From Bhargavaea ullalensis (GTDB taxonomy: Bacteria; Bacillota; Bacilli; Bacillales_A; Planococcaceae): a stretch of DNA of 64,000 nucleotides. The notes under the pieces were generated by a model. That model searched no databases. It was not told the DNA's origin and saw only the letters and a list, made by a program, of their open reading frames with translations. The position numbers and the translations under genes are program-made. The stretch is from NCBI RefSeq assembly GCF_040545425.1, contig NZ_JBEPLW010000002.1; one strand, 5' to 3'. How positions within the stretch are numbered: position 1 is the stretch's first letter; every line of letters begins with the position of its first letter. Below, piece by piece: positions 8,243 through 17,105 of the stretch.

Positions 8243-8848
8243 TCACTTTCCGCGCAGCCAGCCGTTTTCCCGGAACCGGGCGATCGCTTCGATCCGGTTG
8301 CCGACGCCGAGCTTGTCGAGAATGACGGAAATATAGTTGCGGACCGTTCCGTTGGTGAGGAACAATTCTTTTGCGATTTCTTTTGTTTCCTTGCCTTCGG
8401 CGATGAGTTCCAGCACCTGGGTTTCTCTTTCCGTCAGCGGATTCGGCGGGCTGAATGCCAGGTCCACAAGTTCCGGCGAATACATCCTGCGGCCGCCCAT
8501 GATGGCGCGGATGGCATCGGCCAGTTCATCGCTCGGACTGTCTTTGAGCAGATAGCCGTCCACACCGGCATTCCGGGCTCTTTCGAAGTAGCCCGCCCTT
8601 GCAAAAGTCGTGAGGATGATGATTTTGACGGGGAGCTCCTTCAGCTGTTCGGCGGCGTCCAGGCCGCTCAGTACCGGCATCTCTATGTCCATGATGCAGA
8701 TATCGGGTTTCAGCTGTCTGACCAGCCGGACCGCTTCCGCTCCGTCCGACGCCAGACCTGCCACTTCCAGGTCATCCTCCAGGTCAAGCAGTGAACCGAG
8801 TGCGCCGAGCAGCATCTTCTGATCTTCCGCAATGACAATCCGGATCAT
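8243..8848 (-). CDS. desR: DesR response regulator of membrane-lipid fluidity
   Basis: 201-aa NarL/FixJ-type regulator. The receiver domain has the phospho-acceptor Asp54 (CIMDIEMP), acidic residues near position 9, and Lys in LLKDSP. The C-terminal LuxR-type helix-turn-helix is LTERETQVLELIAEGKETKEIAKELFLTNGTVRNYISVILDKLG. In B. subtilis, phosphorylated DesR activates the desaturase gene des after a drop in temperature. The gene overlaps desK by 4 nt, and des lies directly upstream, so assignment rests on both sequence and context. Two palindromes upstream of des are candidate binding sites. Confidence 0.93.
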   Translation of the reverse strand: MIRIVIAEDQKMLLGALGSLLDLEDDLEVAGLASDGAEAVRLVRQLKPDICIMDIEMPVLSGLDAAEQLKELPVKIIILTTFARAGYFERARNAGVDGYLLKDSPSDELADAIRAIMGGRRMYSPELVDLAFSPPNPLTERETQVLELIAEGKETKEIAKELFLTNGTVRNYISVILDKLGVGNRIEAIARFRENGWLRGK

Positions 8849-9981
8849 GCCGTCACCTCGTTTTTGTTCTGGATGATATTAGGGATGCGGACCGTCAATT
8901 CAGTGCCCGTGCCTTCCTTTGCAGGCCCGATCGACAGCCGTCCGTTGACAAACTCCATCCGTTCTTCCATGCCGCGCAGACCGTTCCCGCGGACAAAAGG
9001 TTCGCGGGCGCCGTTGCCGTCGTCGGCGACGGTCAGGCGGGTCTCCATCTCGTTTTTCTCAAGCCGGATCATGCAGGTGTCCGCACCGCTGTGCCGGACG
9101 ACGTTGGTCACCGCTTCCATGAGGCACATGCCAAGCACGTCGTCGATGTACGGGGACGGGTTAATCTGTTCGGTAGTTCCGTCGATTGTCAGGCGGATTC
9201 CGGCAGCTTCCAGCATCCGGGCGGTTTTCTGGAGCTCCTCTGTCAGACTCGTTCCCCGCATGCCGCTCACGAGATCCCGGACTTCCTTGAGTGCCGTCCT
9301 GGCGGTGCGGCGGACATCCAGCATCTCCTCCTGCGCCCTCGACGGGTCTTTTTGTGCCAGCTTGGAGGCCAGATCGCTTTTCAGGCCGATGAGCGACAGC
9401 TTCTGACCGAGCGTGTCATGCAAATCGCGTGCGATCCGTTGCCTCTCTTCCTGGACGATCAGATCTGCAATGATTCGGTTTGCATCTTCCAGCTTTTCCT
9501 CAAGCACTTCCCGTTGATGACGGGTGTAGGCATTGAACGGAATGAGCAGGACACCGACTTCCGTCATGATGAGAAACGGATACTGGGACACGAAGATCTC
9601 CGGCTCCGTGAAGATGACGAGAACAAGCGCGGAAGCAGACACCGCCGTGTTGATGCCGTAATAGATGAAAAAGGGGACCCGTTTTCGGATATTGCCGATC
9701 TGCAACGCGACAAACAGGAAAAAATAGATGAACCCGAACGCCACCGTCATGGTGAAGCAGATCACGATTTCAATGCCGAGCCATGCGTACGATGCAGCGC
9801 CTTCGCGGTTGTTCGATGCCCGGTAGGAAACGAAGAAGAGGGCAAACAAACCGAGTCCCGAAGCGATTTCCACAATGGACATCGATCGGAAGATGAAAAA
9901 GAACGGCATAATGCAGAACAGGATCCATGCATAAATGTTGAACCATTTGTTCGTCGGATAGATCTGATACCATTTCTTCAT
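8845..9981 (-). CDS. desK: DesK thermosensor histidine kinase
   Basis: 378-aa membrane sensor kinase. Four to five N-terminal helices (residues about 14-150) are followed by a helical linker and the HisKA_3 motif RIARDLHDTLGQKLSLIGLKSDLA. With the ATG at 9981 the phospho-acceptor falls at His188, the same number as in B. subtilis DesK, which supports this start over longer readings. The ATPase domain carries DDGNGAREPFVRGNGLRGMEER. DesK senses bilayer thickness and order, and controls DesR phosphorylation. The gene overlaps desR by 4 nt and has its own promoter after the des terminator. Confidence 0.93.
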   Translation of the reverse strand: MKKWYQIYPTNKWFNIYAWILFCIMPFFFIFRSMSIVEIASGLGLFALFFVSYRASNNREGAASYAWLGIEIVICFTMTVAFGFIYFFLFVALQIGNIRKRVPFFIYYGINTAVSASALVLVIFTEPEIFVSQYPFLIMTEVGVLLIPFNAYTRHQREVLEEKLEDANRIIADLIVQEERQRIARDLHDTLGQKLSLIGLKSDLASKLAQKDPSRAQEEMLDVRRTARTALKEVRDLVSGMRGTSLTEELQKTARMLEAAGIRLTIDGTTEQINPSPYIDDVLGMCLMEAVTNVVRHSGADTCMIRLEKNEMETRLTVADDGNGAREPFVRGNGLRGMEERMEFVNGRLSIGPAKEGTGTELTVRIPNIIQNKNEVTA

Positions 9982-10015
9982 TTTCCACAACATCCTTGCC
10001 GAACGGTTTTTCATT

Positions 10016-10021
10016 AGTATA
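10016..10021 (-). promoter_or_regulatory. Probable -10 element of the desKR promoter
   Basis: TATACT on the minus strand, between the des terminator and desK. I see no good -35. A separate desKR promoter would match the B. subtilis arrangement, where desKR is expressed independently of des. Confidence 0.4.
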
Positions 10022-10042
10022 ACAGATGCCGTCCCTCCATAT

Positions 10043-10078
10043 AAAAACCGGCCGCTCCCCTGTTCGGGAGCCGCCGGC
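10043..10078 (-). terminator. Terminator of des
   Basis: On the minus strand a GC-rich stem (GCTCCC/GGGAGC at 10054-10059 and 10066-10071, extended by CCGGC/GCCGG) is followed by TTTTTAT. It uncouples des from desKR. Confidence 0.75.
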
Positions 10079-10081
10079 TGC

Positions 10082-11143
10082 TTAATGTTCATGGCTGCCA
10101 AAGCCCGGGTTTCGCTTCGCGGACGGAAGCTGCCTCCGAACAGGCGCCCCCTGGCTTTCCCGCCACTCCCGGAATGTGACGAACTGCTTGTTCGCTTCGT
10201 CAAACAGCTTGAACTTCAGCGATTCCAGGCTTGTTTTCAGTGTGATGGTCGTCGCTTTCTGCAGGGGCGGCACGGACACATGGGCCGTTTCCAAATTATA
10301 GTTCGGCACTCTCGGGGCGAGGTGGTGGACATGGTGGTAGCCGATGTTGCCTGTCAGCCACTGGAGCAGCGGTGGCAGCTCATAATACGAACTGCCTTCG
10401 ACGGCCGCCTTGACATAGTTCCATTCGGACTCCTCTTCAAAATAAGAGTCTTCGAACTGATGCTGTACGTAAAACAGCCAGATTCCGAGGACGGCGGCCG
10501 TGTACAGGACGGTGCCCTGGATGACGAGGAACGGCTGCCAGCCGATCGCGAGTATGGCACCTGAGTACAGGATGACGATCGCTGCATTGATCAGCCATGT
10601 GTTCCAGCGCTCTTTCGGCTTCGCGTCTTTCCGGTTGATGCGCCCGGAAACGAGCATAAGGAAGAGCGGGCCGAATCCAAACATGACGACCGGGTTGCGG
10701 TAAAGGCGGTAGCCGAGCCGTTGCATCGGAGTCGCTTCGTTGTACTCTTCGACGGTCATGACCCAGATGTCACCGGTTCCCCGTTTGTCCAGATTCCCGC
10801 TTGTTGCATGGTGGATGATATGCTCTCTTTTCCACTTTTCATAAGGGAATAGCGTGAGGATCCCGGTGATGTTGCCGAGAAGGTCATTGGCTTTTTTCTT
10901 TTTGAAGAACGAGCCGTGTGTGCAGTCGTGGAAGATGATGAACATCCTGACGAGGAATCCGGCGGCGATCACCGCCACGCCCGCTGCCAGCCACGGCGAG
11001 ACGAAGTAGGCTGCATAGGCTATTCCCCATAAAATGAAAAACGGCGGAATTGTGTTCAAAATCTGCATGGTGCTTGCCCTGCGGTCGGACTGTTCATATG
11101 GTTTCACATTTTTTCTGAGCTGAATCGTTTTTTCCCGTTCCAA
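10082..11143 (-). CDS. des: Acyl-lipid (delta-5 type) fatty acid desaturase Des
   Basis: 353-aa membrane desaturase, the usual length of the Bacillus enzyme. It has all three histidine boxes for the di-iron centre: HDCTH, HIIHH and HHVHH. Hydrophobic helices precede the first box and lie between the second and third. It introduces double bonds into membrane lipid acyl chains after cold shock. The start is a TTG (MEREKTIQLRKN) with GAGGAGG 8 nt upstream. A longer open reading frame begins with an ATG in the promoter region and is rejected. The gene is followed by a terminator and then desK-desR, and is probably activated by DesR. Confidence 0.93.
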   Translation of the reverse strand: MEREKTIQLRKNVKPYEQSDRRASTMQILNTIPPFFILWGIAYAAYFVSPWLAAGVAVIAAGFLVRMFIIFHDCTHGSFFKKKKANDLLGNITGILTLFPYEKWKREHIIHHATSGNLDKRGTGDIWVMTVEEYNEATPMQRLGYRLYRNPVVMFGFGPLFLMLVSGRINRKDAKPKERWNTWLINAAIVILYSGAILAIGWQPFLVIQGTVLYTAAVLGIWLFYVQHQFEDSYFEEESEWNYVKAAVEGSSYYELPPLLQWLTGNIGYHHVHHLAPRVPNYNLETAHVSVPPLQKATTITLKTSLESLKFKLFDEANKQFVTFREWRESQGAPVRRQLPSAKRNPGFGSHEH

Positions 11144-11213
11144 TAGGGGTTCCTCCTCTTTGGTTCCATGCGGCTGTCCGCACTTCTTTCGCAAACATAA
11201 AAGGACTGCTTTC

Positions 11214-11219
11214 ATCATA
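11214..11219 (-). promoter_or_regulatory. -10 element of the des promoter
   Basis: TATGAT on the minus strand, about 71 nt before the TTG start. The region 17 bp upstream (TGTTTT) is a poor -35, as expected for a promoter that needs an activator. Confidence 0.5.
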
Positions 11220-11239
11220 AAAAATCCCGGCGCTCCAAA

Positions 11240-11253
11240 ACAGGCATACCTGT
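11240..11253. promoter_or_regulatory. DesR-site candidate RB-like palindrome
   Basis: ACAGG-CATA-CCTGT, a perfect 5-bp inverted repeat placed about -33 to -46 relative to the predicted des start point. It is 26 bp centre-to-centre from the second palindrome. Confidence 0.4.
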
Positions 11254-11265
11254 CAAAAAGTCGGC

Positions 11266-11279
11266 ATGACATTTGTCAT
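11266..11279. promoter_or_regulatory. DesR-site candidate RA-like palindrome
   Basis: ATGACA-TT-TGTCAT, a perfect 6-bp inverted repeat at about -59 to -72 from the predicted des start point. DesR is known to bind a palindromic site in this position range of the B. subtilis des promoter. Identity of the sequence is inferred. Confidence 0.45.
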
Positions 11280-11371
11280 ATGCAAGGGTGTGAATCATTC
11301 TGCCGGGAGAAACAATTGCCCGGAAAGTAGTAGAATGAAAGCAGTACGGAAAGGGAAGAGGAGGAGTGGGA

Positions 11372-12319
11372 ATGATTGAATTGGGTCAAATCAGGACGGC
11401 TGCGGAAAAGATCGGGGGAATGATCCACCGCACGCCGGTCCTGACTTCGGAGCGGCTCGGCCGGATTGCCGGCTGCCGGGTGCACCTGAAGGCGGAGCAC
11501 CTTCAGAAAACAGGCTCGTTCAAAATACGCGGCGCCTCATTCAAGATCCTCCAGGCTGTGGAGGAAGGGGCGGTGCATGCAGTTGCCGCATCATCGGGGA
11601 ACCACGGACAGGCGGTTGCCCGTGCAGCGGCTATGATGGGCTTGAGGGCGACCATCGTTGTTCCGGAAGATGCCTCGCCTGCAAAAATCGCGGCGATCAA
11701 AGCTTACGGTGGACAGGTCGTGAAATGCGGCCGGACATCCGCCGAGCGGATTCCCGAAGCGGTGAGGATAGCGCACGAAGAAGGAGGCGTATTCATTCCG
11801 CCTTACGATGACGAGTTCATCATGGCAGGGCAGGGGACGGCCGGGCTGGAGCTTGTGGAGCAGGTTCCAAGCCTTGATGCCGTCTTTGTTCCGGTCGGCG
11901 GCGGGGGGCTGCTCGCCGGCGTGCTGTCCGCCGTCAGGCAGCTCAGGCCCGGTGTCCGGGTGTATGGCGTCGAACCGGAAAGTGCGGATGATACGCGGCG
12001 TTCATTGGCTGCCGGTGAACGCGTCTCAATCGGCCCTTCTGCCACGATTGCGGACGGCCTGCGGACAAGCATTCCCGGTGAACTGACTTTCCCGATTTTA
12101 AAATCGGAACTGGACGGCCTCATTACGGTGAGCGACAGTGCGATCCGGGATTCGATGGCCATCCTGTTTGAAGCCACAAAGCAGGTGGTTGAGCCGTCGG
12201 GGGCGACTGCGCTTGCCGGTCTTTTGTCGGAAAATGCACATGGTCCGGGGAAAGAGGCGGTCGTGATCTTGTCTGGGGGCAACATTGCACCTGCTGATTA
12301 CGCACGGCTGATACGCTGA
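11372..12319 (+). CDS. Threonine/serine dehydratase (PLP fold type II, no ACT domain)
   Basis: 315-aa pyridoxal-phosphate enzyme. The Schiff-base lysine lies in KTGSFKIRGA, the substrate loop is SSGNHGQA, and the phosphate-binding glycine loop is GGGGLLAG. It stops after the catalytic domain, so it lacks the ACT regulatory domain of biosynthetic IlvA. It fits catabolic threonine deaminase or serine racemase/dehydratase. The ATG at 11372 has AGGAGG 7 nt upstream. It is divergent from des and monocistronic by appearance. Substrate preference cannot be decided from sequence. Confidence 0.85.
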   Translation: MIELGQIRTAAEKIGGMIHRTPVLTSERLGRIAGCRVHLKAEHLQKTGSFKIRGASFKILQAVEEGAVHAVAASSGNHGQAVARAAAMMGLRATIVVPEDASPAKIAAIKAYGGQVVKCGRTSAERIPEAVRIAHEEGGVFIPPYDDEFIMAGQGTAGLELVEQVPSLDAVFVPVGGGGLLAGVLSAVRQLRPGVRVYGVEPESADDTRRSLAAGERVSIGPSATIADGLRTSIPGELTFPILKSELDGLITVSDSAIRDSMAILFEATKQVVEPSGATALAGLLSENAHGPGKEAVVILSGGNIAPADYARLIR

Positions 12320-12452
12320 AGCTTTTCCAACTCACTTGTTGTCATGGAACGTTCAAAAAACGGCGGTCTGTTTTATGAACCGGGCAACTATTGGTTCAGT
12401 CGGAGCCGCGCATATGGTAAAGTTTGATCACACGGATTGAATGGAGTGTTGT

Positions 12453-13727
12453 ATGATGACCAGACGACTGTCCGACGGAGAATTCCTTTCTCTGATCGGC
12501 CCTCAGGCCGACCTGATCGTCCCCATTGCCAACGGGGAGCCGGTCCGGCTGCTGGATCTTCTCGAAGAGCATGCGGAAGAGCTCGATGGCGTCCGAATCC
12601 ACCAGATGCATGCGCTCCGCGAACGGGCCTATATCAACGGCGAGTTTCCGGGCAAGCTGTCCCACGTTTCATATTTCTTGAGTTCCGCCACACGCAGGGC
12701 CTACTGGAACGGGACGATCGAACTTGTCCCGAACAACTTCTCGGATGTCCCGTATCTGCTGAGCCGGACGACGAAGCGTTCACTTGTGATGGCGGTTGCC
12801 TCGCCGATGGATCAACACGGATACTTTTCCCTCGGAACGAATGCCGACTATGTGGCCGAGTTCATCGGTCATGTCCCGTTCGTGCTTGAAGTGAACCGGC
12901 ATATGCCGAGGACATTCGGGCGGAATCAGATCCACATCAGCCAGATCGCCGGCTTTATCGAACACGATGCTCCGCTCACCGAAGCGGTCTCTCCGCCGGT
13001 CGGCGAAAAGGACCGGCGCATTGCAGAATATGTCGTGAACCGCATCGATAACGGGGATACGCTTCAGGTCGGGATCGGGGCCATCCCAAACGCCGTCATG
13101 GGGATGCTGAAGGATTATCGCCACCTTGGAATCCATACTGAAATGCTGACAAGCAGCATCGTGGATCTGTATCAGGCCGGAGCCATCGACGGTACAAGAA
13201 AAAAGACGAACCCCGGGAAAATCGTCGGCACGTTCGCACTCGGGACCCAGAAACTGTATGACTTTCTCGACAACAATCCGGGCGTCGAATTTTTGCCCGT
13301 CCACATTGTGAACAATCCGCATGCCATTTCAATGGAAGACCATATGGTATCCATCAATGCCTCAACTGAAATTGACCTGTATGGCCAGGCGGCATCCGAA
13401 ACGGTGGCCGGGAAGTACTACTCGCTCAGCGGAGGCCAGGCGGACTTCGCCAACGGCATCCGGTTCTCAAAGTACGGGAAAGGGTTCATCTGTCTTCATT
13501 CAACTGCGAAGGAAGGCACAATTTCCCGCATCCGCTTGAATCTGAGCCCCGGTTCTGTTGTGACGACATCCAAAAACTCGGTCGGAAGCGTTGTGACCGA
13601 GTACGGGATTGCCGACTTGTACGGGCAGCCGTTCTCCGAGCGCGCCAGGCGCCTGATTGCCATCGCCCACCCGAAATTCCGTGAAGAACTTGAATTTGAA
13701 GCCAGGAAAGCCGGCTTCTTTACGTGA
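12453..13727 (+). CDS. Acetyl-CoA hydrolase/transferase family protein
   Basis: About 424-aa CoA-transferase of the acetyl-CoA hydrolase / 4-hydroxybutyrate CoA-transferase family. The N-terminal half includes RIHQMHALRERAYI. The C-terminal half carries the glycine-rich LQVGIGAIPNAVMGML and the family segment LGIHTEMLTSSIVDLYQAG, whose Glu is the expected acyl-acceptor. FALGTQKLYDFLDNNP follows. It moves CoA between acyl groups, probably with acetate. ATG codons at 12453 and 12456 both suit the GGAG at 12443; the earlier one is chosen. It is followed closely by the ASCH gene. Confidence 0.85.
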   Translation: MMTRRLSDGEFLSLIGPQADLIVPIANGEPVRLLDLLEEHAEELDGVRIHQMHALRERAYINGEFPGKLSHVSYFLSSATRRAYWNGTIELVPNNFSDVPYLLSRTTKRSLVMAVASPMDQHGYFSLGTNADYVAEFIGHVPFVLEVNRHMPRTFGRNQIHISQIAGFIEHDAPLTEAVSPPVGEKDRRIAEYVVNRIDNGDTLQVGIGAIPNAVMGMLKDYRHLGIHTEMLTSSIVDLYQAGAIDGTRKKTNPGKIVGTFALGTQKLYDFLDNNPGVEFLPVHIVNNPHAISMEDHMVSINASTEIDLYGQAASETVAGKYYSLSGGQADFANGIRFSKYGKGFICLHSTAKEGTISRIRLNLSPGSVVTTSKNSVGSVVTEYGIADLYGQPFSERARRLIAIAHPKFREELEFEARKAGFFT

Positions 13728-13749
13728 GTAAGCAAAAGGAGAGAGAGAG

Positions 13750-14097
13750 ATGAAGCGGTTTTCAAAAGAAGAATTGCCGCCGAAAACGTGTTCGGTCGAA
13801 CGGCTTGTGACCAATCCGGCGGATGTCCAAAATGTGATTGATGGCAAAAAAACGGCAACGCGGCGCAACGGCCGCTATGCGGATCCCGGCGAAGTGATGG
13901 AACTGGACGGAGGCTCTTTTGAAGTCACGGACGTCTATATCCAGACGCTCGGCGAAATGACGGAAGAAGATGCCCGTTCAGAAGGCTACGAGGGCCTGGA
14001 AGACTATAAAAATGCCATCATCTCCTTTCATCCCGGGATGAAATGGGTGCCGAAAATGGAAGTCTGGGTACACGAATTCCGCCCGGTCGCCGAATGA
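13750..14097 (+). CDS. ASCH-domain protein
   Basis: 115-aa protein built almost entirely of an ASCH fold, a PUA-like beta-barrel suspected to bind RNA or modified nucleosides. NVIDGKKTATRRNGRYADPGEVMEL is the typical ASCH entry, with charged residues lining a pocket. An AAAAGGAGAGAGAGAG ribosome site precedes the ATG. It lies 22 nt after the CoA-transferase gene and 6 nt before the next, so the three may be one operon. The role is unknown. Confidence 0.75.
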   Translation: MKRFSKEELPPKTCSVERLVTNPADVQNVIDGKKTATRRNGRYADPGEVMELDGGSFEVTDVYIQTLGEMTEEDARSEGYEGLEDYKNAIISFHPGMKWVPKMEVWVHEFRPVAE

Positions 14098-14103
14098 CGG
14101 AAG

Positions 14104-14544
14104 ATGGGAAGCCTTTATTTTTCCTCGGTATTATTCTTCCATGTTTTCAGCGCGGCGCTTTCCATCGGCCCGTTTTTTGTTCTTGTCCCTCTGATCAGGA
14201 AGATGCGGATTTCAGACGAGCGGCTGCTTGACGAGCAATTGTCGGTGTTCAGATCGGCGGTCCGCCTGGTGAAGCATGCCGGCCATGTGCTCGTCGCCAC
14301 GGGCGTGCTGCTCATGTTCAAAGGGTATCCATGGTCGACCTCCTGGGTTGTCATGACGATCGTGGTGATGTTCGCCTCAATCTTCTTTTTGGCACGTGCA
14401 TTCAAGCCGGTGCTCGCCGGACTTTCCGCCAGGGCGGGGGACCGGCAGGCGCTCATCACCGTGCTGAACAAGAAGCTCTGGACCTATATCATCCTGTTGT
14501 TGATCATGCTTTGGTTTATGGTGGCCAAGCCGAATCTGTGGTGA
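14104..14544 (+). CDS. Four-helix integral membrane protein, unknown function
   Basis: 146 aa with four hydrophobic segments (about residues 3-27, 55-72, 78-98 and 122-142) joined by short basic loops. The pattern resembles DUF2269-like small membrane proteins, but I am not certain of the family. It starts 6 nt after the ASCH stop with only a weak ribosome site (GACGGAAG), suggesting translational coupling. A strong terminator follows the stop. Confidence 0.65.
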   Translation: MGSLYFSSVLFFHVFSAALSIGPFFVLVPLIRKMRISDERLLDEQLSVFRSAVRLVKHAGHVLVATGVLLMFKGYPWSTSWVVMTIVVMFASIFFLARAFKPVLAGLSARAGDRQALITVLNKKLWTYIILLLIMLWFMVAKPNLW

Positions 14545-14550
14545 AATGGA

Positions 14551-14587
14551 AAAGGCCGGGATCCGAACTTCGGATTCCGGCCTTTTT
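14551..14587. terminator. Bidirectional terminator
   Basis: AAAGGCCGG (14551-14559) pairs with CCGGCCTTT (14577-14585), with an inner ATCCGA/TCGGAT. T-run at right. It lies between the membrane-protein gene and the convergent lipoprotein gene. Confidence 0.8.
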
Positions 14588-14591
14588 AACG

Positions 14592-15212
14592 TTATTTCTG
14601 ATTTGCACTCACCGCATAGTTGCCTTTGAAACCGGCGAAGTCTGCATTGTAATGAAGGGCATCGAATTGCTCTTTCAACTTTTTGAGCGCAGGCTGTGCG
14701 CCATTTTCATCAAGTGCCTTGCTCATGTCGCCGGTCAGCGTAAGTACGCGGGAACGTGCGCTCGACAGCGTCGTGTTGTACTTTTCTTGCGGATCTTCCA
14801 TGTAGCTGTTCAGGTAATCGCGGTAGATGCCGATATTTTTATTGGTTTCGTCAGTGAGCCCGGCAATCTCTTTTTCTTCCTCGGACTTGCCGCTCAATTT
14901 AAAGTCTGCTGAGAAGTCCTCAAAGTTCTTGATGGCTTCCTTGACGGCTTCCTCGTCCTTCAGTTCTCCGTTTTCCAGCACGTTTTCCACGTTTTCATCG
15001 AGGACGGCAAGTGTGTCGGCAGTTTCGCTCATATACACGCTCGTGTCGAGCAGGAAGTCCTTCGAATAGGCTTCCGGCGCATCGACTTCCGCCGCTTTTT
15101 TGTAGTCTGCAGACTGAAGATAGACGTTGTCGATGTCTTCCGCGCTCTTCGTTCCGCAGGCACCGAGCAGCAGTGCGGACGCCGCAGTGACGACCAACCA
15201 TTTTTTGAACAT
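14592..15212 (-). CDS. Secreted lipoprotein, unknown function
   Basis: 206 aa. MFKKWLVVTAASALLLGACG is a lipoprotein signal with the lipobox LGAC, so mature Cys19 would be lipidated and anchored outside the membrane. The mature part is helical and very acidic (for example ENVENVLENGELKDEEAVKEAI), without a known catalytic motif. The ATG at 15212 is preceded by AGGGGGAA. A TATAAT -10 is visible on the minus strand at 15262-15267. It has no obvious partner, being flanked by a terminator and the pit gene. Confidence 0.7.
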   Translation of the reverse strand: MFKKWLVVTAASALLLGACGTKSAEDIDNVYLQSADYKKAAEVDAPEAYSKDFLLDTSVYMSETADTLAVLDENVENVLENGELKDEEAVKEAIKNFEDFSADFKLSGKSEEEKEIAGLTDETNKNIGIYRDYLNSYMEDPQEKYNTTLSSARSRVLTLTGDMSKALDENGAQPALKKLKEQFDALHYNADFAGFKGNYAVSANQK

Positions 15213-15261
15213 GAAAATTCCCCCTGTGTTTCGTTTTCCGAACAATTCTGTCCGTCCGAAA

Positions 15262-15267
15262 ATTATA
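15262..15267 (-). promoter_or_regulatory. -10 element of the lipoprotein gene
   Basis: TATAAT on the minus strand, about 50 nt upstream of the ATG. The matching -35 is poor. Confidence 0.4.
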
Positions 15268-15363
15268 ATAGAGCAAACAGAGGGAAAATAAAAGAAAAAC
15301 TCATTCGGAAACCGAAGTTCCAATGTTCTCGGAAAACACAACATTCAGGTTCCGGGCGGGAGA

Positions 15364-16362
15364 TCAGAAAACGAGGTCCAGCAAATAGTAGATGCCCGCA
15401 GCCATGATGCCGACGATCGGCATCGTGATGATCCAGGTGATGACGATCTTCCGGGCGACGCCCCATTTCACGCCTCTGATGCGCTGTGCGGATCCGACGC
15501 CCATGATGGAGGAGGAGATGACGTGCGTCGTGCTGACCGGCAGATGGATTAGCGTGGCCCCAAAAATGACGGTCGCGGAAGCAAGGTCTGCAGCGGCGCC
15601 GTTGACCGGACGGAGCTTCATGATCTTTCCGCCGACGGTCTTGATGATTTTGTAGCCGCCGATGGAGGTTCCAAGCCCCATTGCAGTCGCTGCGGCGATC
15701 CGGACCCACAACTGAATGTCATCAGAGGACTGCCAGCCGGCGGCGATCAAGGCCATTGTCATGATACCCATCGTTTTTTGCGCATCGTTCGTCCCGTGGG
15801 TGAACGACTGGATGGCAGCCGTGCCGATCTGCAGGATGCGGATCCGCCGGTTGGTCGTGGAAAGCGTGGACTTGCGGAAAATGAACTTGAACAGCGTCAT
15901 GACCAGAAAGCCCATTGCGATTGCGATGATGGGAGAGAAGATCAGTGCCTGGATGATTTTAAGGAATCCGCTGTAGTTGAGGATTCCGAATCCTGCCGCC
16001 ATGATGGCGGCCCCCGCAATGGCTCCGATGATTGCATGGGATGAACTGGACGGGATCCCGAAATACCAGGTGACCAGATTCCAGATGATCGCCGCGATGA
16101 GAGCGGCAAGGATGACCAGCTCCCCGTTGCCGAGCGCGAACGGGTCGACGATGTCTTTCGTGATCGCCTTGGCCACGCCCGTGAACGTGATGGCCCCGAT
16201 GAAGTTCATGACGGCCGCCATGAGGACGGCGACCCTCGGCGGCAGAGCACGGGTCGAAACGGATGTGGCGATCGCATTCGCCGTATCGTGGAATCCGTTG
16301 ATAAAGTCGAATCCGAGCGCGAAGACGACGATTAAGGCAGTGAGAACAAACAGCATGTCCAT
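15364..16362 (-). CDS. pit: PiT-family inorganic phosphate transporter
   Basis: 332-aa polytopic membrane protein of the Pit family, which imports phosphate (often as a metal-phosphate complex) using the proton gradient. The N-terminal repeat has GFDFINGFHDTANAIATSVSTRAL and the C-terminal repeat has GTNDAQKTMGIMTMAL, the two family signatures facing opposite ways. The ATG at 16362 has GGAG 9 nt upstream. It lies 19 nt downstream of the DUF47 partner gene, the same pair as ykaA-pit in B. subtilis. Confidence 0.92.
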   Translation of the reverse strand: MDMLFVLTALIVVFALGFDFINGFHDTANAIATSVSTRALPPRVAVLMAAVMNFIGAITFTGVAKAITKDIVDPFALGNGELVILAALIAAIIWNLVTWYFGIPSSSSHAIIGAIAGAAIMAAGFGILNYSGFLKIIQALIFSPIIAIAMGFLVMTLFKFIFRKSTLSTTNRRIRILQIGTAAIQSFTHGTNDAQKTMGIMTMALIAAGWQSSDDIQLWVRIAAATAMGLGTSIGGYKIIKTVGGKIMKLRPVNGAAADLASATVIFGATLIHLPVSTTHVISSSIMGVGSAQRIRGVKWGVARKIVITWIITMPIVGIMAAGIYYLLDLVF

Positions 16363-16381
16363 GTATTAAATCTCCAATCGT

Positions 16382-17002
16382 TTAGGCATTGCGCATGATG
16401 ATGGTTTCAATCGTGTTGGCCACGTTTTGGCATTCATCCGCAATGTCTTCAAGCTGTTCGTATATGTCTTTGAACTGGATGATGCGGATCGGATCCTTTT
16501 CATGCAGGAACAGTTCTTTGATGGAAGCCCGGAGCACTTCATCACATTTGCTTTCGTAGTCTTTGATCTTGATGGCGTGCTCGCGCATGGCGGCGAGTTT
16601 CTTGTCTTCCAGCTTGTCCATCGCCTTCACGATTTCATCCGTACTGAGCGTGATGTAGTGAATGAACGTATTCATGGCATCATCGGATTCAGTCAAGGCG
16701 AACATGTCGAAGTGGGCGATGCATTCTTCGATGCCGTCCAGGACATTATCCATGCTGTTTCCGAGTGCCAGGATGTCTTCCCGCTCGATCGGGGTCATGA
16801 AAGACTTATTCAGCATGACGATCAGCTCATGGATCAGATCGTCCCCGTCTGTCTCATACTTTTTCATCGTTGTGCTGATCTCCTCGAGATCCGCCTTGGA
16901 ACGGATACGGGCATCTTTTGCGTAATGCATCGCTTCCTGGACATTCACGGAAATTTTGGCGAGCGATTCGAAAAACGGGTCTGTTTTTTTACGGCTGAAC
17001 AT
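16382..17002 (-). CDS. DUF47 PhoU-like protein (YkaA)
   Basis: 206-aa all-helical protein of the DUF47/PhoU-like family, which accompanies Pit transporters and is thought to modulate them. Sequence segments KYETDGDDLIHELIVMLNKSFMTPIEREDILAL and FKDIYEQLEDIADECQNVANTIE give the characteristic acidic metal-binding pattern of two PhoU-like repeats. An AGGAGGG site precedes the ATG. It is the first gene of a two-gene operon with pit. Confidence 0.9.
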   Translation of the reverse strand: MFSRKKTDPFFESLAKISVNVQEAMHYAKDARIRSKADLEEISTTMKKYETDGDDLIHELIVMLNKSFMTPIEREDILALGNSMDNVLDGIEECIAHFDMFALTESDDAMNTFIHYITLSTDEIVKAMDKLEDKKLAAMREHAIKIKDYESKCDEVLRASIKELFLHEKDPIRIIQFKDIYEQLEDIADECQNVANTIETIIMRNA

Positions 17003-17105
17003 GAAATCCCTCCTGATTGCGTGAATCCATCACACTTAAAGGATTTTAACACTTATACCCGTTATTGAGGAGAATTAATAATCGCCAAAAAGGAATAAAT
17101 TGAAA

